Positions 37,375 to 46,328 of a stretch of 62,431 bases of DNA are shown piece after piece (the first letter of the stretch is position 1; each line of letters starts with the position of its first letter). The stretch covers positions 1-62,431 of the forward strand of contig CAIXBR010000021.1 of NCBI GenBank assembly GCA_903917735.1, written 5' to 3'. This DNA is from an uncultured Elusimicrobia bacterium (GTDB taxonomy: Bacteria; Elusimicrobiota; Elusimicrobia; Elusimicrobiales; UBA9959). The notes below the pieces were generated by a model, which was given only the letters and a program-made list of their open reading frames with translations, ran no database searches and had not been told where the DNA came from. The position numbers and the translations under genes are program-made.

Positions 37375-38256
37375 TTAAAAGCCGCGCGCCTCGGTGCCTG
37401 GGAGATCCTGCGGTATGCCGATCACCTGCTTCCCGTATTTCTTTTTCAGATAGTAATAGCCTTTGAGTATGCGGACCAGGGTCCGGAGAGGAAAGGTGCG
37501 GCCGGTCTGCGAGCCGGAGTTGCGCCCCGCCACCTGGCCGCCCTTGCGCAGCCCGCCGTGAAAAACGAAAGCGTCGGGTATTATGGCCAGTGTCCAGCCG
37601 GCGCGCCTGGCCCTTATGCCGTAGTCCACCTCTTCCAGGTAGCCGAACCCGAATCCCTCGTCCAGCAGCCCTGTGTTCTCAAGAACCTCCCGGCGGAGAA
37701 GGGTGCAGAATCCCATAAGCCAGCTGGCGGGGACTGGCGGCAGGGCCCGGCCGGAAAGCTCCAGGCCGAAGTTGTCGAAGCGCGCAAGCTCCTCCGTGCC
37801 GAAAGAGAGCAGTTCCGAAGGGAAGGCGGCCGCGCACTGCATTACAGAGCCGAAAGCGCCGTTGCTTACCGGACCAACCATGCCGATGCCGGGGTCGCTG
37901 TCCATCGCGGCCTCCATTCTGGCCAGGGCGCCGGGGACTAGCCTAGTGTCGCTGTTGCACAGCAGCAGGCGTTTCCCTGAGGCCAGCGTCAGCCCCTTGT
38001 TCGCCGAGCGGAGATAGCCGAGGTTGGAGCTGTTCCTGTGATAGACCACGTCGGCCCAGCGCCCGGCTTCATCCGCAGCAGCGGCCGTCTGCGCCTGCAG
38101 CGGGGAGGCGTCGTCTATTATCACCAGCTCCACCTTCTTCCCGGCGTTCAGCCTTATGCCGGCGAGGAAGAGCCGCTCCAGCATTTCGGCAAGGTAGCCG
38201 TTCCTGCTGTAAACAGGCACTATTACGCTCAGCTCCGTTCTTGTTTCGTTGGTCAT
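37375..38256 (-). CDS. GT2 family glycosyltransferase
   Basis: A 293-residue protein with SVIVPVYSRNGYL (10-22), VIIDDASPL and LLLCNSDTRLVPGAL, where NSD stands in for the DxD metal motif, as in rhamnosyl/galactofuranosyl-type GT2 enzymes (WbbL-like). LDEGFGFGYLEEVDYGIRAR carries the catalytic ED-type motif. It transfers a sugar from NDP-sugar to a surface glycan. It lies alone, outside the main glycan locus and convergent with the radical SAM gene. The acceptor is unknown. Confidence 0.84.
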   Translation of the reverse strand: MTNETRTELSVIVPVYSRNGYLAEMLERLFLAGIRLNAGKKVELVIIDDASPLQAQTAAAADEAGRWADVVYHRNSSNLGYLRSANKGLTLASGKRLLLCNSDTRLVPGALARMEAAMDSDPGIGMVGPVSNGAFGSVMQCAAAFPSELLSFGTEELARFDNFGLELSGRALPPVPASWLMGFCTLLRREVLENTGLLDEGFGFGYLEEVDYGIRARRAGWTLAIIPDAFVFHGGLRKGGQVAGRNSGSQTGRTFPLRTLVRILKGYYYLKKKYGKQVIGIPQDLPGTEARGF

Positions 38257-38389
38257 CCGGTTAAATCCCGCTTATATAATATCAAAATGCGTCCGGCAGG
38301 CGGCAGAGCCAACACGGAGGAGTTTTTTTGTATTATTACCGGAGACAGTCCAACTGTGCGTTAAAAATCGTAGGTTACGGAGGGTTGCG

Positions 38390-38920
38390 ATGAAGATAAA
38401 TCAAAAACTGGAAGACGCGATAAACAAACAGATCAACGCCGAACTTTATTCGGCTTACCTGTATCTCGGCATGTCGGCGCGCTGCACCGAGATGAACCTG
38501 AAGGGCATGGCCCACTGGCTTTACGTGCAGGCCCAGGAAGAGATGACCCACGCCATGAAGTTCTACCGCTTTGTGCTGGACCGCTCCGGGCATCCGGTGA
38601 TGCCGGCCATCGAGGGCGTGAGCACCGACTGGAAGGCGCCGGTGGAAATGTTCGCCGCGGCCTACGAGCACGAGAAAAAAGTCACCGCCATGATAAACAA
38701 TATAGTGGATATAGCTCTAGCCGAGCGCGACCATGCCACCGCCAGCATGCTCAACTGGTTCGTGGACGAGCAGGTGGAGGAAGAAGCCAACTCCTCCGAG
38801 ATAACCGAGAAGCTCAAGCTCATCGGCGAATCCAAGGACGGCCTGTTCATGCTGGACAAAGAACTCTCCGTCCGCGTCTTCGTGGACAGCACCCTGCCAG
38901 CGGGCCCCGCCCAGCCGTAA
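38390..38920 (+). CDS. ftnA: Non-haem ferritin
   Basis: A 176-residue four-helix ferritin that stores iron as ferric mineral. Ferroxidase ligands are in place: the Glu of NAELYSAYLYL (about 17), Glu/His of EEMTHAMKF (about 50/53), Glu of YEHEKKV (about 94) and the EQVEEE motif (about 127-132). An open frame extends upstream, but a GGAGG site before the ATG at 38390 and homology of the N-terminus (MKINQKLEDAINKQINAEL) fix the start. TATAAT at 38275 could be its promoter, with a leader of about 105 bases. Confidence 0.93.
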   Translation: MKINQKLEDAINKQINAELYSAYLYLGMSARCTEMNLKGMAHWLYVQAQEEMTHAMKFYRFVLDRSGHPVMPAIEGVSTDWKAPVEMFAAAYEHEKKVTAMINNIVDIALAERDHATASMLNWFVDEQVEEEANSSEITEKLKLIGESKDGLFMLDKELSVRVFVDSTLPAGPAQP

Positions 38921-38985
38921 CCTGAAAGGGACGGGCCGCTTAAAATGAAGCGGCTCGCTCCTTTAGTTTTTTCGAAGGTGCCGCG

Positions 38986-39786
38986 ATGAAATACTTGAAA
39001 TTCGTAAAAAAAGCCACATTGACTTTCTTTCTTCTGGTCATCCTGTCGATACTGACCGGTTACTGGCTGCTGATCTGGCTCCCCGCCGGCGTCGTCCTCC
39101 TGTCCGCTCCGGCCTATTATCTCTACTGCCTCCTGAAGCTCAGGCTGCTTTCCTCCGCCGGGATAGACGAAACGGCTGATTTTATATTAGGCGGCGGAGC
39201 ATTGCTTGTGGGGGCGCTGCAGCACCGCGCAGAGATACTGCCTTTTCTTAAGGAAAGTTTTCCCGAACCGCCGCGGACAATAGCGGAAATAGGGCGCGCG
39301 AGGGGCGGGACGCTGGCGCTGCTGTGCCGCGCCGCGGCGCCTGACGCGCTGATCATAAGCCTTGACCTGCCCGGTGTCAGTTACAGCGGCCCGCTGTCTT
39401 CCCTTAATAAAGGCGCGTGGCGCAGGCCCCTCCTTAACGCCATGCGCGGGCCGGGGCAGGAACTCCGTATGATAGACGGCGATTCGAAGGCGCCGGCTTC
39501 CGTCGAACTTTTCAGGGCTGCGCTGGGCGGCCGGAAGCTGGACCTGCTTTTTATAGATGGTGACCATCTCTTCGAAGGGGTAAAGTCCGACTTTGAGCTA
39601 TATTTCGGATTCGTAAAGCCCGGCGGCGTTATCGCCTTCCACGATATACAGCCGGGAGCGGAGGAACTGGGGGTTGCCGTAAGCCGTTTCTGGCGGGAGT
39701 ATCCTCTGCCCGGCATGCGCCGGGAATTTATAGCCGATGCTGCACAGGTCAGCTATGGTATAGGCGCGCTGCGCCTGCCGCTTTGA
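38986..39786 (+). CDS. Membrane-anchored class I SAM methyltransferase
   Basis: A 266-residue protein with two N-terminal hydrophobic segments (about 10-30 and 30-50) followed by a Rossmann methyltransferase domain: TIAEIGRARGGTLALLC is motif I in a variant form, ISLDLPG motif II, and LDLLFIDGDHLFEGVKSDF the conserved acidic motif of Methyltransf_24-type enzymes. It probably methylates a lipid-linked or membrane substrate. It follows the ferritin gene by 65 bases with AAGGTG before the ATG. The substrate is unknown. Confidence 0.68.
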   Translation: MKYLKFVKKATLTFFLLVILSILTGYWLLIWLPAGVVLLSAPAYYLYCLLKLRLLSSAGIDETADFILGGGALLVGALQHRAEILPFLKESFPEPPRTIAEIGRARGGTLALLCRAAAPDALIISLDLPGVSYSGPLSSLNKGAWRRPLLNAMRGPGQELRMIDGDSKAPASVELFRAALGGRKLDLLFIDGDHLFEGVKSDFELYFGFVKPGGVIAFHDIQPGAEELGVAVSRFWREYPLPGMRREFIADAAQVSYGIGALRLPL

Positions 39787-39790
39787 AACT

Positions 39791-39899
39791 GCCCCGCGCG
39801 CCTGGGTCTCCGGCTGATCCGGGTCTGGAGAAAATATGCCTGCCGATATTTAAATATCCAGAACCATAAAACTCAGGCACCGGCAGGGAAAAGCGGGGC
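39791..39899. terminator. Nested inverted repeats between convergent genes
   Basis: GCCCCGC (39791-39797) pairs with GCGGGGC (39893-39899), and inside it CCTGCCG (39839-39845) pairs with CGGCAGG (39881-39887). A perfect 14-base palindrome, GATATTTAAATATC, sits at 39845-39858. It lies between two convergent genes and probably ends both transcripts, though it lacks a clear T tract. Confidence 0.5.
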
Positions 39900-39904
39900 G
39901 GGGG

Positions 39905-40885
39905 TCAGCGCCAGCTGATCGGTGTTTTAACGCAGACCCGGCAGATCCCGGAGTCGATGGCCGGTATCCGCCGTATTTCCTGGTCAAAGAAAGAGCCCAT
40001 GAGATTCTTTTCCTCGTACACGCCGCAGCACCTGTACAATCGGCCGTCAAAATCTATAGCAACCTGGTAGCGCCTCAGCACGCACTGCGCCGGGCTCCCG
40101 AGCGTGTGCGCCAGTTCCTTTTCCTTCTCCATGTCTATGAACCCGCCGTAGAATTCCGTAAAACGCTCTTTTTCTTTCTGGAAGGCTACGTTCCCTTCGA
40201 CGCTGGAGACATAGCAGCGGGTAAACTTGAACACTATGCCGTTCCCGCGGCAGAACTCCCCGGCAAGCACGGCGTCCGCCTTGTTGTATTTATAATCATG
40301 GAATTTCACGGTTATCTCCATGGCGCTGCGCAGGCGCTGTTTGGCCGCTGCCAGCGCGGCGAGATTTTCGATCACGGTTTTCACGTTCCCGCCCGCGTGG
40401 TTGCGTGAATATATCTCTTGGGACATCCCTGAAAGCGAGACCTCTATCCTGTCCAGGCCGGAGGCTGCGACCGCGGAAGGGTCCGTTAAGCAGGTCAGGT
40501 TGCTGAAGGCTATGAGCTTCGCGTCGGGGAGACGGGACTTGGCGTAGCGGACCATTTCGGGGAAGTCGGGGTTCAGCAGCGGTTCTCCCCAGTTCGCGAA
40601 CCATAATTCCCTGACAGTTACTTTCTCGGCCTTGAACTTATCCACTATTTTCCTGAAAAGCTCCATGCCCATCATGCCGCGCCTGTCGTTCACCAGACCG
40701 TGCACTCCTCCCCTGGGGCACATGACGCATTTCAGGTTGCAATTGGAGATCTCCACGCAGACAAGGGCGCCTGCGGGGAAAAAGGGGTCCGAGCCGGAGG
40801 GCAGCGCGCGGTGAAGCGACCACGCGGTGTATAGGTCTTTGTACAGTGAAGATATTTTTCCCGCGGCTGAATTGAATATGGACAT
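39905..40885 (-). CDS. Radical SAM protein with C-terminal SPASM-like cysteines
   Basis: A 326-residue protein (from the ATG at 40885; a TTG three codons earlier is possible). CNLKCVMC (49-56) holds the CxxxCxxC radical SAM ligands, and WFANWGEPLLNP is the GGEP-like motif. C-terminal cysteines (AQCVLRRYQV; RLYRCCGVYEEK; ICRVCV) resemble a SPASM/Twitch auxiliary Fe-S domain. Such proteins often modify peptides or act on sugars and lipids. It follows an EamA-type gene in the same direction. There is no precursor-peptide gene beside it, so a peptide substrate is not supported. Confidence 0.8.
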   Translation of the reverse strand: MSIFNSAAGKISSLYKDLYTAWSLHRALPSGSDPFFPAGALVCVEISNCNLKCVMCPRGGVHGLVNDRRGMMGMELFRKIVDKFKAEKVTVRELWFANWGEPLLNPDFPEMVRYAKSRLPDAKLIAFSNLTCLTDPSAVAASGLDRIEVSLSGMSQEIYSRNHAGGNVKTVIENLAALAAAKQRLRSAMEITVKFHDYKYNKADAVLAGEFCRGNGIVFKFTRCYVSSVEGNVAFQKEKERFTEFYGGFIDMEKEKELAHTLGSPAQCVLRRYQVAIDFDGRLYRCCGVYEEKNLMGSFFDQEIRRIPAIDSGICRVCVKTPISWR

Positions 40886-40909
40886 GTCTGGCAACAGGCC
40901 TGCGCGGCC

Positions 40910-41332
40910 TTATTTAAAGATTATCAGGAGCGCCCCGGCGGCTATCATGCAGGCGCCCAGCCACTGGTAAGCGCCCAGGCGCTCTCCCAGGAACAGCACG
41001 GAAAGGGCTATGGCGAAGACCAGGCTCAGCTTGTCTATCGGGGCCACCAGGGAGGCCGGCCCGGTCTGGAGGGCCCGGTAGTAACAGATCCACGACAGCC
41101 CCGTAGCCAGCCCCGATAATATAAGGAATATAATGCTGTGCCGGTTCAGCAGCAGCGGGTTCTTCCATTCGCCCCGCGCCGCCACCAGCGCGCCCAGGAA
41201 GCCGATGATCACAAAGGTCCTTATGAGCGTGGCCAGGTTGGAGGGGATGTCTTTCACCCCTATCTTTGCCAGCACCGCCGTCATCCCCGCGAAGAGGGCA
41301 GAGCCGACAGCATAAAGTTTCCAGTCCGTCAT
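40910..41332 (-). CDS. Small EamA/DMT-type membrane transporter
   Basis: A 140-residue protein with four to five hydrophobic segments, equal to one EamA repeat of the drug/metabolite transporter superfamily (COG2510-like half-size form). WICYYRALQTGPASLVAPID and the final GAYQWLGACMIAAGALLI match it. Half-size DMT proteins work as dimers. The gene lies between the antiporter and the radical SAM genes with short gaps, all on the minus strand. Transport substrate unknown. Confidence 0.78.
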   Translation of the reverse strand: MTDWKLYAVGSALFAGMTAVLAKIGVKDIPSNLATLIRTFVIIGFLGALVAARGEWKNPLLLNRHSIIFLILSGLATGLSWICYYRALQTGPASLVAPIDKLSLVFAIALSVLFLGERLGAYQWLGACMIAAGALLIIFK

Positions 41333-41345
41333 AGGGTCTCCTTGG

Positions 41346-42479
41346 TTATACCAGGTCTTCCTCTTCCACGGGCGGGAACCAGCGCTGGGCGGCGAAGGTG
41401 GGCAGCACCGCGCTGACTATCAGCACCCCGGTCAGTATCGAGTACTGCGCAGAGTCCAGCAGCCCGGCCTTCAGCCCGAACAGGGCGGCCATAAGGCCGA
41501 AGGTGAGGCCGGTGGACATCAACAGCGTGAAGTAGCGGCTGTTGGACGGGAAGAATTTGCGCGCCAGAAAATATACCCCGGCGAACTTGGCCAGCTGTTT
41601 TACCAGGAACAGTGCCGCGAAAAGGCCGGCCGCGGACCACAGCGCCGACAGCGAAACCTTCATCCCGGCCACTATAAAGAAGAAAGGCGTGATAAAAGCG
41701 TAGGCCACGGTCCGCAGGCGGCTCTTTACCGGAGCGGCGGTTTTGCCCGCCTTGAAGTGCGGGCTCATCACGAGGCCGAACAGGAAGGCCGGCAGCATGG
41801 CCTGGCTGGAACCCAGCTCCGCCAGATAGACGAAAGCGAGAAGTATGAAAAATATATATTTTATCTCGGGCTCTATCACCTTGCCGGCTATGGCCCTGTG
41901 GCTCATTACTCTCATTGAAAAGCGGCCGGCGAAGAGCAGGAAAATTCCGGAAACGGCCAGGAAGAAAAGCGTGTAGAGGTTCGGTTTCAGGAAGGCGAAG
42001 CTGAGTGCCAGCGCCGTCAGGGTATTGGTCAGGAAAGTGCAGGCCATCAGGAGCCCGCCTGTCTTCGTGCCGCCGAGCCCGGTCTCGGTCAGCACCGAGT
42101 AGACCACCGCCAGCGAGGTTTCCGAAAGGGCGATGCCCGTAATGACGGAGGCCGGCGCGCTCCAGCCGGCGATATAGCGGCAGAAGATAAAGCCGGCCGC
42201 GAGAGGGGTGAAGAACGAGAAAAAGCTGAGCAGCGCGGACCGCATGAAATTGTCTTTCAGGAGTTTAGCATCCACTTCCGCGCCGGCCAGGAAGGTCAGC
42301 AGTATGCCGCCGAAGCCGGCCAGATAGACCATCCAGTCGGCGGCCCGCAGGCCCAGCGCCCCGGCACCCAGCCCCAGCAGCATTTCGAAGATAGCCACCG
42401 AAAGCCCTAATTTCAGGCTCAGTACGCTGGCCGCGAAAATGAGCAGTCCCGCTATCAAAGGTATTTTGTCAGGTTCCAT
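41346..42479 (-). CDS. CPA2-type cation:proton antiporter
   Basis: A 377-residue polytopic protein (about 12 helices). FGGILLTFLAGAEVDAKLLK and GIALSETSLAVVYSVLTETG match the Na+/H+ exchanger (KefB/NhaS-like, CPA2) fold, including the acidic residue in the first motif. It exchanges Na+ or K+ for protons across the inner membrane. No regulatory TrkA domain is attached. It is the first gene of a three-gene minus-strand unit, and a strongly folded intergenic element lies directly upstream. Confidence 0.84.
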   Translation of the reverse strand: MEPDKIPLIAGLLIFAASVLSLKLGLSVAIFEMLLGLGAGALGLRAADWMVYLAGFGGILLTFLAGAEVDAKLLKDNFMRSALLSFFSFFTPLAAGFIFCRYIAGWSAPASVITGIALSETSLAVVYSVLTETGLGGTKTGGLLMACTFLTNTLTALALSFAFLKPNLYTLFFLAVSGIFLLFAGRFSMRVMSHRAIAGKVIEPEIKYIFFILLAFVYLAELGSSQAMLPAFLFGLVMSPHFKAGKTAAPVKSRLRTVAYAFITPFFFIVAGMKVSLSALWSAAGLFAALFLVKQLAKFAGVYFLARKFFPSNSRYFTLLMSTGLTFGLMAALFGLKAGLLDSAQYSILTGVLIVSAVLPTFAAQRWFPPVEEEDLV

Positions 42480-42742
42480 ATAAAATAATCCCTACCAGCC
42501 GGGCTTAACTGCAGGAACGTGTTTATTGAAGGGTTTATCGGGGGGAGCGGCCGGGCGTATGCCCTGAACACCCGTAGTGGAAAGGGGGCCCCGCGATAAA
42601 TTCCCAAGGCGGGGGGAAACTGATGCAAGCGTGGACTGGGCTTCCCGCTTTTGCCGCGGACACTGAAGAGTTTCCTCTGTCCGGGTAGGCAGGGCATACC
42701 CCCGGCCGCCGCCGACTTGGCATCTCACGGTCCCAAAGATTA
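42480..42742. other. Intergenic region with long inverted repeat (folded element A)
   Basis: No gene is seen here. A GGCCGGGCGTATGCCCTG-type sequence at 42547-42565 is nearly complementary to the stretch at 42690-42709, closing about 120 bases. Within it, on the minus strand, a stem of GGACA with TGTCC surrounds AGAG-GAAA-CTCT, and CCCCGC pairs with GCGGGG. On the minus strand it would be the leader of the antiporter gene. Each arm is itself a small palindrome related to those at 46174-46289. It may be a leader RNA or a palindromic repeat element; no known riboswitch class is recognised. Confidence 0.5.
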
Positions 42743-43756
42743 TCAGTTCTTCTTACCCGCGCGGAAGGCTTTCAGGGCGTCTTCCACCTTGTCCAGCAGT
42801 TCCTTCGAATAAAGCTTGCCCACCAGCGAGACCCTGGCCTCCTCGCCCGCCTTTTCCAGCTCTGTCACTACCGCCGGGCTCGCCGGTTCGGTGAACACCA
42901 GCTTTTTGCTCTTAAGGATGCCCACGGACTGCTCGTTCTCCTTGCGGCTTTGCAGGGTAAGCTCCCTGAAATATTTTTCGCCCAGGTCCAGCATCACTTT
43001 CTGGTCCTCTTTGGAGAGCGAGTCGAAAGTCTTCTTCGAAATAAGCACCGCGCCGGAGGCGTTGGTCAGCGGCAGCGCGAAAACGTACTTCATCCGCGCG
43101 AACCACTGCAGCGCTATCACCGAGAGCGGGGAGCCGTAGACGCCGTTTATCATGCCCGTCTGCAGCGAGGTCATCACGTCGGTTATCGAGAGCGGTATCG
43201 GCTTTATCTTCAGCGCGGCGAAGGCGGCTTCCGCTATCGGGTCGCCTTCCCAGATCCACATCTTAACGTTCTTCAGGTCCTCCGGCTTGGTCACCGGTAC
43301 GGTAGAGAAGATGTTGACGTTCCCGACCTCGGCCCAGCCCAGCAGCACGTAGCCGCGGCTCTCGAAGATCCTGCGGAAATCGCCGTCCAGGGTTTTGTAG
43401 ACGTGGTCTATCTCTTTGGCGTTCTTGAACAGGAACGGGGTGTCCAGCAGGCGGGCTTCCGGCGCTATTTCGCCTATGCCCACGCCGGTAAAGCCGCCGG
43501 CCTGCAGCTGGCCCAGGCGTATCTTGCGCACCACGTCCTTCTCGTCACCGGAAACCCCGCCGGGGTAGATCTTGAACTTGACGCGGCCGCCGGTCTTCGC
43601 GGAGGTCTCTTCGGTAAACTGCCGCATGGCCTTCATCCAGGTGGAACCGTCCGGCGCCAGCGTGGCGAATTTAACCATCGTCTGCGCCTTCAGCGGGAGC
43701 GGCAGCGCCAGCAGAGCTGCGGCTATCAGGCTAAAACGGTTCTTAGAAAAGTTCAT
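42743..43756 (-). CDS. dctP: TRAP transporter solute-binding protein
   Basis: A 337-residue periplasmic protein with a signal peptide (MNFSKNRFSLIAAALLALP, cleaved near residue 25). VKFATLAPDGSTWMKAMRQF begins the mature DctP fold; FLFKNAKEIDHV and LKNVKMWIWEGDPIAEAAF are the family's ligand-site regions. It captures a solute, often a carboxylate, and delivers it to DctMQ. It overlaps the TatT gene by 14 bases. The only membrane partners in the window are DctMQ at 34053-35815, so the operon is split. Confidence 0.92.
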   Translation of the reverse strand: MNFSKNRFSLIAAALLALPLPLKAQTMVKFATLAPDGSTWMKAMRQFTEETSAKTGGRVKFKIYPGGVSGDEKDVVRKIRLGQLQAGGFTGVGIGEIAPEARLLDTPFLFKNAKEIDHVYKTLDGDFRRIFESRGYVLLGWAEVGNVNIFSTVPVTKPEDLKNVKMWIWEGDPIAEAAFAALKIKPIPLSITDVMTSLQTGMINGVYGSPLSVIALQWFARMKYVFALPLTNASGAVLISKKTFDSLSKEDQKVMLDLGEKYFRELTLQSRKENEQSVGILKSKKLVFTEPASPAVVTELEKAGEEARVSLVGKLYSKELLDKVEDALKAFRAGKKN

Positions 43757-44564
43757 CTTTTTTCTCCAGTAACTTCTTCGCTTTCAGCCTGGCCACTTCG
43801 TCCGCCAGGCGGGTTTCCCCGTCCCTGGGTTCCGCCGCCAGCACGGCGTTGAGCTGGCTTTCGAAAAGTTCCGGGTCCTGCGCGGCCACCGCAGCCATCC
43901 TGGCGTACATGTAGCGGTTCAGCAGGAAGTTCCCGCCGGCGCCTTTCAGGGCCAGCTCGAAATGCGCTTTGGCCTTCTCCGGGTCCCCGCCCAGCATCCG
44001 CGGCCTTATGGAATAGTAAGCCCCCAGTATACTCTGCGCGCCGTTGTAGTAGTAGCCGGGGTCGAGCTCAAGTATTTTTAAAGCCGCGGGTTCCAGCGCC
44101 GGTATTTCCGCTATGGCTTCCGGCTTGTCCCGGTTTATGTTCATGTAGGAAGCCTTGCAGAAGGTATGCCAGAACAGCGCGGGCACGTTATTTTTTACCG
44201 CGGTTTCTACGGTGGCTCCGTCCAGGGACCGGGCGGCGAAATCCTGGCCTTTGAGATAAAAAACGGAGGCGCGCTCCGGGCTTTCATCTTCAAGGAACAT
44301 GAAAGCATAGCCGCAGAACCCCTGTGCCGCGTTGACCAGCATGACCTTGTTGCCCGGATCGCTGGCCAGCAGTATTTCGATCAGCTGCAGGTTGGCGGGC
44401 AGAGCTTCCTTCACGTACTGCGGGTCGGATTGGCTGAAAACGGTGGGCAGGCCGCGGTCTATCACTCCGGAGGTGACATGGGTGGCGACGCGGTTGAGCG
44501 AGCAGCCGGACAGCGCGCACAGCGCCGGAAGGCAAAGAGCGTAAACGGTAAGTTTATTGCTCAT
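43743..44564 (-). CDS. tatT: TRAP-associated TatT family lipoprotein
   Basis: A 273-residue protein with a lipobox LSGC (Cys21), so it is lipidated and probably in the outer membrane or periplasm. The helical body fits the TRAP transporter TatT component family, a TPR-like trimeric protein that associates with DctP-type binding proteins (T-component). The gene overlaps dctP by 14 bases, as expected for such a pair, and its start overlaps the stop of the glucanotransferase gene by four bases. Confidence 0.86.
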   Translation of the reverse strand: MSNKLTVYALCLPALCALSGCSLNRVATHVTSGVIDRGLPTVFSQSDPQYVKEALPANLQLIEILLASDPGNKVMLVNAAQGFCGYAFMFLEDESPERASVFYLKGQDFAARSLDGATVETAVKNNVPALFWHTFCKASYMNINRDKPEAIAEIPALEPAALKILELDPGYYYNGAQSILGAYYSIRPRMLGGDPEKAKAHFELALKGAGGNFLLNRYMYARMAAVAAQDPELFESQLNAVLAAEPRDGETRLADEVARLKAKKLLEKKDELF

Positions 44565-46120
44565 CCGCGTTTCTCCTTTACCAGCGCCGCGAAGGAGGCC
44601 GCCAGGTCCGCGTGCTTTTTAATAAAATCCTCCGCCGTGGTGGGGAACCGGTAGGTCCAGTTGTGGTCGCCCAGCGTGCCGGGGGTGTTCACCCGGTCCT
44701 TGGAGCCGAAGATATCCTGTATGGGCAGGATGATTATCCGCGAGCCGGCGCCCAGCAGGGAGGCCAGTATCCTTTCCCTCGCTTTCGAATATACGGGCGG
44801 GCGCGACTCGTCTCCGGAGACCAGCTTCCAGAAAAGTTTTTTCTCCGCCGTATCTACCGTGTCCCACCAGTCGGCCAGAGGCTCGTTGTCGTGCGTGGAG
44901 GAGGTAGCCAGGGAGACGGGCGGATAGTTCGCCGGGGAGAGGTAGCCGCCGTCCCTGCCTTTTTCCCAGCGCATGACCTTGTATCCCGGCACCTTAAGCT
45001 CGGTCAGCACTTCGGTCACGTAGGGGGGGATAAGTCCCAGGTCTTCCGCCACCGGCAGCATGCGGCTGGCGGAGGCGACGGCCTCCAGAAAACGTTTTCC
45101 GCGCTCGCGCTGGCCCTTTTCGTCCTTTATGTCGAAGTCGGGTTTCAGGGCTATGTCGCGCGGTATTACCCAGGTGCGGAAGAAGCCCACCATGTGGTCT
45201 ATGCGGAACATGTCATAAAATTCGGAGGCCTTCTTTACCTTGGAGCGCCACCAGTCGAAATTATTCCCTTCCACCACGCTCCAGTTGTAGGCCGGCAGGC
45301 CCCAGCGCTGTCCGGTATCGCTGAAGGCGTCCGGCGGCGCGCCTATCTCGCGGTTTATGTCGAACTCGGCCTGGCGGGCCCACACGTCGGAACTCTCCTG
45401 GTTCACCATGAAAGGCAGGTCCCCCAGCAGTTTAATGCCCAGCCGGGCCGCGTGCTCCCTTGCCTGCGCCCATTGGCGGTGTATGCACCACTGCATATAT
45501 TTGAAAAAGAGTATCTGGTTCTCTTCGCGCTCGCGTAGTTCCTTAATAGCGTCGGCGTTGCGGTCCCTCAGCGGGCCTTCCCAGTGCGTCCAGGAGGTCC
45601 AGTTATGCGTGTCCTTCAAGCGGCGGAAAACGGCGTAGTCTTCAAGCCAGCCGGAGTTCGCCTGGCAGAAGGCCCGGAATTCACCGGCGAGGGCGGAATC
45701 TTTCAGTACGTGGCTCTGGTGAAAATGGGCGTAGGACTTCCAGAGCGTGGTGAACTTTAGGTGCCGCACCTCGTTGTACATCACGGTCCTGGCCCTGCGC
45801 AGCTGGCGCAGCCCGGCCTGGAAGCGGCGGGAGTTTATCTCTTCCACCAGCTCCAGGTTGTCTTTCAGTTCCGGCAGTTCGTCCACGGCTATATAGATGG
45901 GGTCAAGCGCGAAGGCGGAGAGGGCGGTGTAGGGGCAGGAGACGCCGGGGGGCATTTCATTTATGGGGAGCACCTGCAGCAGGTCGAGGTTCATGGCCTT
46001 CATTACGTCGAACCAGAGGGTCATGGCGCGGGTGTCGCCTATGCCCCAGTCCTTTTTTGAGCGCATGGAGAAAAGCGGGAAGAGAGTTCCTGTAAGGTTC
46101 TTTTCTAAAAGTGGGTGCAT
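44561..46120 (-). CDS. malQ: 4-alpha-glucanotransferase
   Basis: A 519-residue GH77 amylomaltase. GIGDTRAMTLW near the N-terminus, LPINEMPPGVSCPYTALSAF, RIDHMVGFFRTW (nucleophile Asp), PVAEDLG (acid/base Glu) and ATSSTHDNEPLADWW are the GH77 blocks. It moves maltooligosaccharide units between glucans, in glycogen or maltodextrin use. The frame is open to 46306, but the conserved N-terminus and the ATG at 46120 (MHPLLEKNL) give the usual length of about 520. It overlaps tatT by four bases. A folded intergenic element lies directly upstream. Confidence 0.93.
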   Translation of the reverse strand: MHPLLEKNLTGTLFPLFSMRSKKDWGIGDTRAMTLWFDVMKAMNLDLLQVLPINEMPPGVSCPYTALSAFALDPIYIAVDELPELKDNLELVEEINSRRFQAGLRQLRRARTVMYNEVRHLKFTTLWKSYAHFHQSHVLKDSALAGEFRAFCQANSGWLEDYAVFRRLKDTHNWTSWTHWEGPLRDRNADAIKELREREENQILFFKYMQWCIHRQWAQAREHAARLGIKLLGDLPFMVNQESSDVWARQAEFDINREIGAPPDAFSDTGQRWGLPAYNWSVVEGNNFDWWRSKVKKASEFYDMFRIDHMVGFFRTWVIPRDIALKPDFDIKDEKGQRERGKRFLEAVASASRMLPVAEDLGLIPPYVTEVLTELKVPGYKVMRWEKGRDGGYLSPANYPPVSLATSSTHDNEPLADWWDTVDTAEKKLFWKLVSGDESRPPVYSKARERILASLLGAGSRIIILPIQDIFGSKDRVNTPGTLGDHNWTYRFPTTAEDFIKKHADLAASFAALVKEKRG

Positions 46121-46328
46121 AATAAGGTTGCCGCAATTCTGCGCATATTTTCCGTCGGGATGCCTTCGGGGCTGTTCGGGATATTGCCCCGCCCGCCCGG
46201 ACTGCAGGGAACCGTTGCGCGGTTCCCCTCCAGCCTGATGGCTGGAGCCTCCCCTCCCCAACGGGCGTTCGGGGTAATACCCCGGCCGGCCCCTACGGAA
46301 TAGCAAAACTTTGCCTTCAAAAGAACAT
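46121..46328. other. Intergenic region with palindromes and hairpins (folded element B)
   Basis: No gene is supported. GGGAACCG (46207-46214) pairs with CGGTTCCC (46220-46227), and CTCCAGCC (46228-46235) pairs with GGCTGGAG (46240-46247). Outer units GTTCGGGATATTGCCCCGCC (46174-46193) and a GTTCGGGGTAATACCCCGG-type unit (46267-46289) are direct repeats of one short palindrome. The latter, reversed, resembles the left arm of element A at 42547. It lies between the RidA and malQ genes. Confidence 0.5.

Noticed and set aside
42480..42742. RNase P RNA, SRP RNA, 6S RNA or a known riboswitch in folded element A
   Set aside because: None of the conserved sequence blocks of those RNAs is present; only palindromes and simple stems are seen.
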